Shown here in pieces: positions 21,281 through 24,861 of a DNA stretch of 24,861 bases. A program made the position numbers and the translations under genes. This stretch comes from CAZTPC01 sp964615565 (GTDB taxonomy: Bacteria; Patescibacteriota; Saccharimonadia; Saccharimonadales; AWTP1-31): NCBI GenBank assembly GCA_964615565.1, contig CAZTPC010000016.1, positions 1 to 24,861 of the forward strand, written 5' to 3'. The notes under the pieces are model-generated. The model was not told where the DNA came from and ran no database searches. It was given only the letters and a program-made list of their open reading frames with translations. The stretch's first letter is position 1; the number at the start of each line of letters is the position of its first letter.

Positions 21281-22165
21281 CTAGCGTGTGTTCAAGAACG
21301 TTGTTACAATGTCTACAAAGTTACTGGGGTCAGATTCCCAATGAATACTATTATTTCGCTTGAACCAGGTTCGTTGTTTTTTAGATAGTTGAGAGTCGTA
21401 TGTAATAAAATCAGTAACCGCTTGGCTCATATCCTTTGAGCCTTCAATGTATCCACGGAATGCCTTATATGCCGGTGCCTGCATCGCCGGCAAGTCCCAA
21501 CTATACCGCACCGCTAACCGCTTAAGCTCATCAACTAAGCCTGCGTCTACCATTACTTGGACTCGCTGCCCGATGCGATCCCGTAAAACTTCAGGATCAA
21601 CGGCTATGCCAAGTATTAACGTGTTGGGTCGCAATTCCTTAGGATCCGGGGACGGCCCACCTGCTTCTAAAGAACGGAGTAAGTATCGCTTGTTCTGTGA
21701 GTTCTCCGGCAATGGAATACCCTTATTAGCTAGCTCCGTTTGCAACTCTCCTACTGTAGCGTCGGCGAATGCAGTACGAACATCAGGGTTAATGGGTCTA
21801 AACTCAAAATCATAGATAACCGAATCTATATACAGCCCACTTCCCCCGACCAAGAGCGGAAGTTTTCCTCGTGACTGAATATCTCTTATCGCAGTGTTAG
21901 CGAGCCGCTGAAAGTCAGCAACCGAAAAGACCTGGTCCGGGTCAATAACATCCAACATGTGGTGCGGGATACCCGCCATCTCATTAAGGCTAGGTTTTGC
22001 CGTGCCTATATCCATGCCTTTATATATTGTCCGAGAGTCAGCACAAATAATCTCACCATTAAATCTTTTGGCTAAATCAATGGCCAGGGCGGTCTTACCA
22101 CTTGCAGTAGGGCCTACAATCACCAACAAGGGGTTTACAGTAGACTTGTCTGTTACGGTTGCCAT
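21281..22165 (-). CDS. miaA: tRNA dimethylallyltransferase
   Basis: MiaA transfers the dimethylallyl group of DMAPP to N6 of A37 in tRNAs that read UNN codons. The 294-aa protein has the P-loop GPTASGKT (18-25), DSRTIYKGMDIGTAKP, IPHHMLDVIDP, LVGGSGLYIDSVIYDF, a helical insertion, and the C-terminal SKKQRTWFKRNN motif. It is the last gene of thrS-ATL-miaA. Its ATG overlaps the preceding gene by 13 nt, with AGGAG 8 nt upstream inside that gene. Both thrS and miaA act on tRNA, which may explain the grouping. Confidence 0.96.
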   Translation of the reverse strand: MATVTDKSTVNPLLVIVGPTASGKTALAIDLAKRFNGEIICADSRTIYKGMDIGTAKPSLNEMAGIPHHMLDVIDPDQVFSVADFQRLANTAIRDIQSRGKLPLLVGGSGLYIDSVIYDFEFRPINPDVRTAFADATVGELQTELANKGIPLPENSQNKRYLLRSLEAGGPSPDPKELRPNTLILGIAVDPEVLRDRIGQRVQVMVDAGLVDELKRLAVRYSWDLPAMQAPAYKAFRGYIEGSKDMSQAVTDFITYDSQLSKKQRTWFKRNNSIHWESDPSNFVDIVTTFLNTR

Positions 22166-22464
22166 AAGTATTCTCCTATATCAAGTTGGAAGTCATCGTT
22201 AACTTCATATCCTTCAGACTCTAGCACCTGCTTATGTCCAGCTTTACCGCCTGGATAACCGCTAGCCAAGCCACCTTGTTTGTTTACCACCCTTTGCCAT
22301 GGCAGATCGCTTGGTCCGGTATGGGCAATCTGGCCAACCTCCCATGCAGCCCATGCCGCACCAGCATGCGCAGCGATCTGGCCATAGGTCATTACCTTAC
22401 CCTTTGGTATGGCGGCAACCAAGGCATACACCTTATCATTAAAGTCTGCATCAACCCGAGACAT
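22153..22464 (-). CDS. Alkyltransferase-like (ATL) DNA-binding protein
   Basis: This 103-aa protein matches the C-terminal DNA-binding fold of O6-alkylguanine-DNA alkyltransferases (VYALVAAIPKGKVMTYGQIAAHAG), but the PCHR active-site cysteine is replaced by tryptophan in PWQR (55-58). That makes it an ATL protein. Known ATLs cannot remove the alkyl group but flip and flag O6-alkylguanine for nucleotide excision repair. It is second in the thrS operon, with its ATG 4 nt after the thrS stop. The His-to-Gln change in PWHR is a small deviation. Confidence 0.9.
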   Translation of the reverse strand: MSRVDADFNDKVYALVAAIPKGKVMTYGQIAAHAGAAWAAWEVGQIAHTGPSDLPWQRVVNKQGGLASGYPGGKAGHKQVLESEGYEVNDDFQLDIGEYLWQP

Positions 22465-22468
22465 CTAT

Positions 22469-24295
22469 CTATAAGTCCTCAAGGAACGCTTTCAGGTCTT
22501 CTAACTTAACTTTCTTCTCTTCATCCTTTAGACGTACGCTCACTTCACCCGCTTCAGCATCTTTTGGCCCGACAATCAGGACCGCAGGGATCTTCATGCC
22601 CGCTGCATCACGGATCTTCTTGCCGAGTGATTCATTGCGAGCATCGATAGTATACCGAATCTCGTTATACTTAACTGGCTTCATTAGGACGATACCCTTC
22701 AGAATATCTTCAATCTTCCCTACATAATCGAGTACCGTATCATTGATTGGAAGTATTCTTATCTGTTCTGGCTCGAGCCAGAATGGGAACCAGCCTGCAG
22801 TTTTCTCGATATAGAAGCCAATGAACCTCTCGAGGGATCCAAGTATAGCACGGTGTATTACTAGTGGGTTATGTTCTTTGTTCTCGGCATCTACATAAGT
22901 GAGATCCATGCGTCCTGGCACAAGAAGATCAATTTGTGATGTTGCGATGGAATCTTCCTTACCCATGACATTGCGTGTCTGGATATCTACCTTGGGGCCA
23001 TAAAATGCAGCTTCGCCCTCTGCCTCTACAAAGTCGGCACCAAACTCAGTAAGTGCCTGTCGAATTGCGTCACCAGCATCCTGCCACGCCTTTTGGTCGC
23101 CTTCAAACTTATCCTTCTCAAAGTCAGGGAGTGATAGGCGGTACCAGTAATCGGTGATCCCCATCGTTTCGTAAACTTCTTTGAATAGCTCTAGTACGCC
23201 AATAAACTCTTCTTTAAGCTGATCGGGAGTTACATATATATGTGCATCGTTCTGAGTTATCGGGCCTCTTACCCGGATCAGACCGGTTAATGTACCAGAT
23301 AGTTCATGGCGATATAAGCCTGATTGCTCGGCTAGTCTAAGCGGTAGATTGTTATAGCTTGTAACTAGCTTTTCGTACACTTTATGGTGGTGCGGACAAT
23401 TCATGGGTGATACATAAAACTTCTCGCCCTCAGCATCAATAATTGTAAACATATCATCAGCGTAGAACTGGGCGTGGCCAGACTGCTGATAGAGACGCTC
23501 ATGCGCAATCACAGGAGTATCTACGTAACTATAGCCTCTTGCCTCTTCAAGCTGTCGCATGTACCGACCGAGGATCTCTTTAACCTTTGATCCTCGAGGT
23601 AGGAGAAGTGGCAATCCCTTGCCTACATCTTCGTTAATCGTAAAGATCTGTAGTTGGTCACCTAGCAAACGATGATCCCGTGCTTTTGCTTCTTCGAGCA
23701 TTTCGAGGTGCCCATCAAGCTCTTCCTGTGTCTCAAAGGCAACGCCGTAGAGCCGCTGCATCTGAGGATTAGTCTCTTTTCCACGCCAATAGGCACCGGC
23801 AATGCGCATCAACTTGAAGGCGCCTACCTTGCCGGTCGAAGACACGTGCGGGCCACGACACAGATCGGTGAAATCACCATTCTTATAGAACGATACGCTG
23901 TCTACGCTAGCATCACCTTCGGCGATAGTACCAAGTTCATCTGCGTTAAGATCTTTGGCAACAGTAGTACCTGCACGTTTAAGGTCATTTAGAAGTTCTA
24001 GCTTATAGGGCTGCTTGGCCTCTTTTGCCCACGCGATCGCTTTGTCTACAGGTAGCTCAAACCGTTCAAAGTCTTGATTCTGAGCGATGATGCCCCGCAT
24101 TTTCTTCTCGATCTTACTAAAGTCGTCTTCTGAGATCTTTTGGTCTCCAAGATCGATATCATAATAAAATCCATTCTCAATTACTGGCCCCACGCCCAGT
24201 TTGGCTTCTGGCCAAAGGGTTGTTATGGCAGTCGCCATAATATGAGCCAATGAGTGGCGCATAGCGTGTAGTTGGTCTTGTTGGTTGTCTGCCAT
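22469..24295 (-). CDS. thrS: Threonyl-tRNA synthetase without TGS domain
   Basis: ThrRS charges tRNA-Thr and hydrolyses Ser-tRNA-Thr. The 608-aa protein starts directly at the editing domain, with HSLAH (H14, H18) and DLCRGPH (C146, H150). The N-terminal TGS domain of E. coli ThrRS is absent. The class II catalytic core has MNCPHH (C300), YRHELSGTLTGLIRVRG motif 2, QNDAH (H352) and IHRAILGSLERF motif 3 (H481), so all three zinc ligands C300, H352 and H481 are present. The C-terminal anticodon-binding domain (IRILPINDTVLDYV, AVLIVGPKDAEAGEVSVR) is complete. The ATG has AAGGAG 7 nt upstream. It is first in the operon and preceded by a T-box-like leader. Confidence 0.97.
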   Translation of the reverse strand: MADNQQDQLHAMRHSLAHIMATAITTLWPEAKLGVGPVIENGFYYDIDLGDQKISEDDFSKIEKKMRGIIAQNQDFERFELPVDKAIAWAKEAKQPYKLELLNDLKRAGTTVAKDLNADELGTIAEGDASVDSVSFYKNGDFTDLCRGPHVSSTGKVGAFKLMRIAGAYWRGKETNPQMQRLYGVAFETQEELDGHLEMLEEAKARDHRLLGDQLQIFTINEDVGKGLPLLLPRGSKVKEILGRYMRQLEEARGYSYVDTPVIAHERLYQQSGHAQFYADDMFTIIDAEGEKFYVSPMNCPHHHKVYEKLVTSYNNLPLRLAEQSGLYRHELSGTLTGLIRVRGPITQNDAHIYVTPDQLKEEFIGVLELFKEVYETMGITDYWYRLSLPDFEKDKFEGDQKAWQDAGDAIRQALTEFGADFVEAEGEAAFYGPKVDIQTRNVMGKEDSIATSQIDLLVPGRMDLTYVDAENKEHNPLVIHRAILGSLERFIGFYIEKTAGWFPFWLEPEQIRILPINDTVLDYVGKIEDILKGIVLMKPVKYNEIRYTIDARNESLGKKIRDAAGMKIPAVLIVGPKDAEAGEVSVRLKDEEKKVKLEDLKAFLEDL

Positions 24296-24325
24296 AACTT
24301 TCTCCTTTATAAGTGTTTAGCAATT

Positions 24326-24395
24326 AAAAAACGCGTCCAGCGGTAGTATTTAGTATTCTCGCAGTACACTAAATGACTTCTATCGTTGGTCGCGT
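24326..24395 (-). terminator. Terminator of the thrS leader (attenuator)
   Basis: On the minus strand, ACGCG-a-CCA (24387-24395) pairs with TGG-a-CGCGT (24331-24339), followed by a U run. Inside it is an ATTTAGT/ACTAAAT hairpin. Its 5' strand overlaps the 3' strand of the T-box antiterminator by two bases, so the two folds compete. Confidence 0.65.
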
Positions 24396-24520
24396 CTTGG
24401 TCCCGCCACAAGGGCCGGAGGTTCCACCTCGACTTTACTCTTATAAGCGTTATGTTTATAGCCCTACTCTTATCATGTCTAGGCCTGCTCCACGGTTGGT
24501 GAGTCCGCTTCAATGCAGGC
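24326..24520 (-). promoter_or_regulatory. T-box-like riboswitch leader of thrS
   Basis: On the minus strand the leader contains a T-box-type bulge UGGAACC (24420-24426), matching UGGNACC. Helix A1 is GUCgaGG (24427-24433) with CCaaGAC (24394-24400), and helix A2 is UCCgGCC/GGCgGGA (24413-24419 with 24401-24407) with a 5-nt loop. The bulge would read a NCCA end with a U discriminator. Upstream is a compact hairpin GCCTGC/GCAGGC (about 24483-24520) whose 9-nt apical loop contains ACC and ACU, threonine codons and candidate specifiers. A transcription terminator follows. In T-boxes, uncharged tRNA stabilises the antiterminator and turns on the synthetase gene. Stem I here is far shorter than the classical one, and its first bases may precede the predicted +1, so the stem-I part is uncertain. 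Confidence 0.7.
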
Positions 24521-24522
24521 TA

Positions 24523-24531
24523 ATTATATCA
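24523..24531 (-). promoter_or_regulatory. thrS operon promoter (extended -10, non-standard -35)
   Basis: On the minus strand, TGATATAAT (hexamer 24523-24528). No TTGACA-like -35 is present; instead two copies of AATGTCGT spaced by 10 bp (24543-24560) cover the -35 position. Confidence 0.55.
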
Positions 24532-24560
24532 CACCCCTATAAACGACATTTTACGACATT

Positions 24561-24598
24561 AAAAAACGGTTGAATGAGCTCGCATGGCATTCAACCGT
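24561..24598 (-). terminator. Terminator of the 24661 ncRNA
   Basis: On the minus strand, ACGGTTGAATG and CATTCAACCGT form a perfect 11-bp stem (24566-24576 with 24588-24598), followed by a T run (24561-24565). Confidence 0.85.
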
Positions 24599-24661
24599 CT
24601 TTCCCTATCGATTCTCAAAAAAAGAATCTCAAAACTTCACCTGTGAAATAATGATAGCAAG
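24561..24661 (-). ncRNA. Candidate ~100-nt small RNA between tRNA-Val and thrS
   Basis: On the minus strand, a TATAAT (24668-24673) predicts a start near 24661. The transcript folds as a closing helix CTATC/GATAG (24653-24657 with 24605-24609) around TTCA/TGAA (24636-24647) and GATTCT/AGAATC (24610-24628) hairpins, then the 11-bp terminator. No reading frame with a ribosome-binding site is visible. It could also be a first attenuator in a longer thrS leader, but the thrS unit has its own -10 after this terminator. Confidence 0.45.
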
Positions 24662-24667
24662 GTTAGT

Positions 24668-24673
24668 ATTATA
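24668..24673 (-). promoter_or_regulatory. -10 of the 24661 ncRNA
   Basis: A perfect TATAAT on the minus strand, with the AATGTC/ACGACATT inverted pair covering the -35 position instead of TTGACA. Confidence 0.4.
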
Positions 24674-24781
24674 TGGCTAGTATATAAATGTCGTTTTTTT
24701 GACATTAGTAGATGGTGGATAACTTCTAGGAATATATACCATGTATGGTAAGTTTTGATACTACCCTTTTCTACCCTGTTG

Positions 24782-24790
24782 TGATAAAGT
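24782..24790 (+). promoter_or_regulatory. tRNA-Val extended -10
   Basis: TGATAAAGT: hexamer TAAAGT at 24785-24790 with TG upstream; start predicted near 24797. No clear -35 at the right spacing. Confidence 0.35.
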
Positions 24791-24806
24791 ATTTTAGTCC
24801 AAGCAC

Positions 24807-24861
24807 GGGCGATTAGCTCATTTGGCTAGAGCGCCACATTGACGTTGTGGAGGTGATAGGT
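24807..24861 (+). tRNA. tRNA-Val (anticodon GAC), 3' end beyond the window
   Basis: GGGCGAT acceptor strand, D arm GCTC/GAGC, anticodon stem CCACA/TGTGG with loop TTGACGT (anticodon GAC, valine). The window ends before the T arm is complete. Confidence 0.93.

Larger units (their letters stand above)
24543..24706. repeat. Repeated ACGACATT 8-mer at the -35 position of two promoters
   Basis: ACGACATT lies at 24543-24550 and 24553-24560 as direct repeats 10 bp apart, and its exact complement AATGTCGT lies at 24687-24694, followed by a partial copy GACATT at 24701-24706. The first pair sits 14 nt upstream of the thrS -10; the inverted pair ends 13 nt upstream of the ncRNA -10 at 24668. This looks like a regulator-binding site. 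Confidence 0.5.

Overview
The window looks like a chromosomal segment of a Candidatus Saccharibacteria (TM7, Patescibacteria/CPR) bacterium. The evidence is the 5' end of a 16S rRNA gene whose helix regions read like TM7 16S, compact genes with 1-nt or overlapping junctions, UGA used as a normal stop, a moderate GC content, and gene families typical of that group (an LPXTG-type surface protein, a VirD4-like ATPase with a Pro/Gln-rich tail, a UbiB-like kinase without quinone genes nearby). The assignment is inference from sequence character; no database search was run.

Layout. 1-252: 5' part of 16S rRNA (minus), with its promoter and leader to 492. 549-5124: gyrB-gyrA (minus), reading toward the rRNA operon. 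5291-7809: a secreted DUF11/PKD protein with an LPKTG motif and a small two-TM protein (plus). 7842-11616: a convergent minus-strand group (4-TM protein, Pro/Ala/Gln-rich protein, VirD4/TraG-like ATPase). 11617-12945: about 1.3 kb without a convincing gene but with several promoter-like elements and RNA hairpins, including a likely ~163-nt ncRNA ending just before comM. 12961-15583: comM, then infC-rpmI-rplT. 15651-15987: RNase P RNA (minus). 16010-16789: an ASCH-RNase HI fusion (minus). 16856-18647: a three-gene operon, small TM protein/UbiB-like kinase/small TM protein. 18688-18763: tRNA-Pro. 18772-18924: a likely structured ncRNA on the minus strand. 18941-19576: M50 site-2-type protease (minus). 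19697-19888: rpmB. 19979-21240: a two-gene operon (wHTH/NTase-like regulator, then degenerate metallo-beta-lactamase-fold protein; minus). 21281-24295: thrS-ATL-miaA operon (minus) behind a long leader with a T-box-like antiterminator and a terminator. 24561-24661: another candidate ncRNA (minus). 24807-24861: start of tRNA-Val.

How the genes work together. Most of the window is informational housekeeping: supercoiling, translation initiation and ribosomal proteins, tRNA charging, tRNA processing (RNase P) and tRNA modification (MiaA). comM fits a DNA-uptake lifestyle. The 5291-11616 region is the most plausible cell-surface or host-interaction locus.

The most interesting signals are non-coding: (1) the T-box-like thrS leader; (2) three candidate small RNAs whose predicted +1 falls at or close to the start of a stem; (3) a recurrent spacing in which the initiator ATG lies exactly at the predicted +1 of a sigma70-like promoter, suggesting leaderless mRNAs (comM, the RNase H fusion, the wHTH regulator); and (4) an 8-mer, ACGACATT or its complement, occupying the -35 position of two neighbouring promoters.
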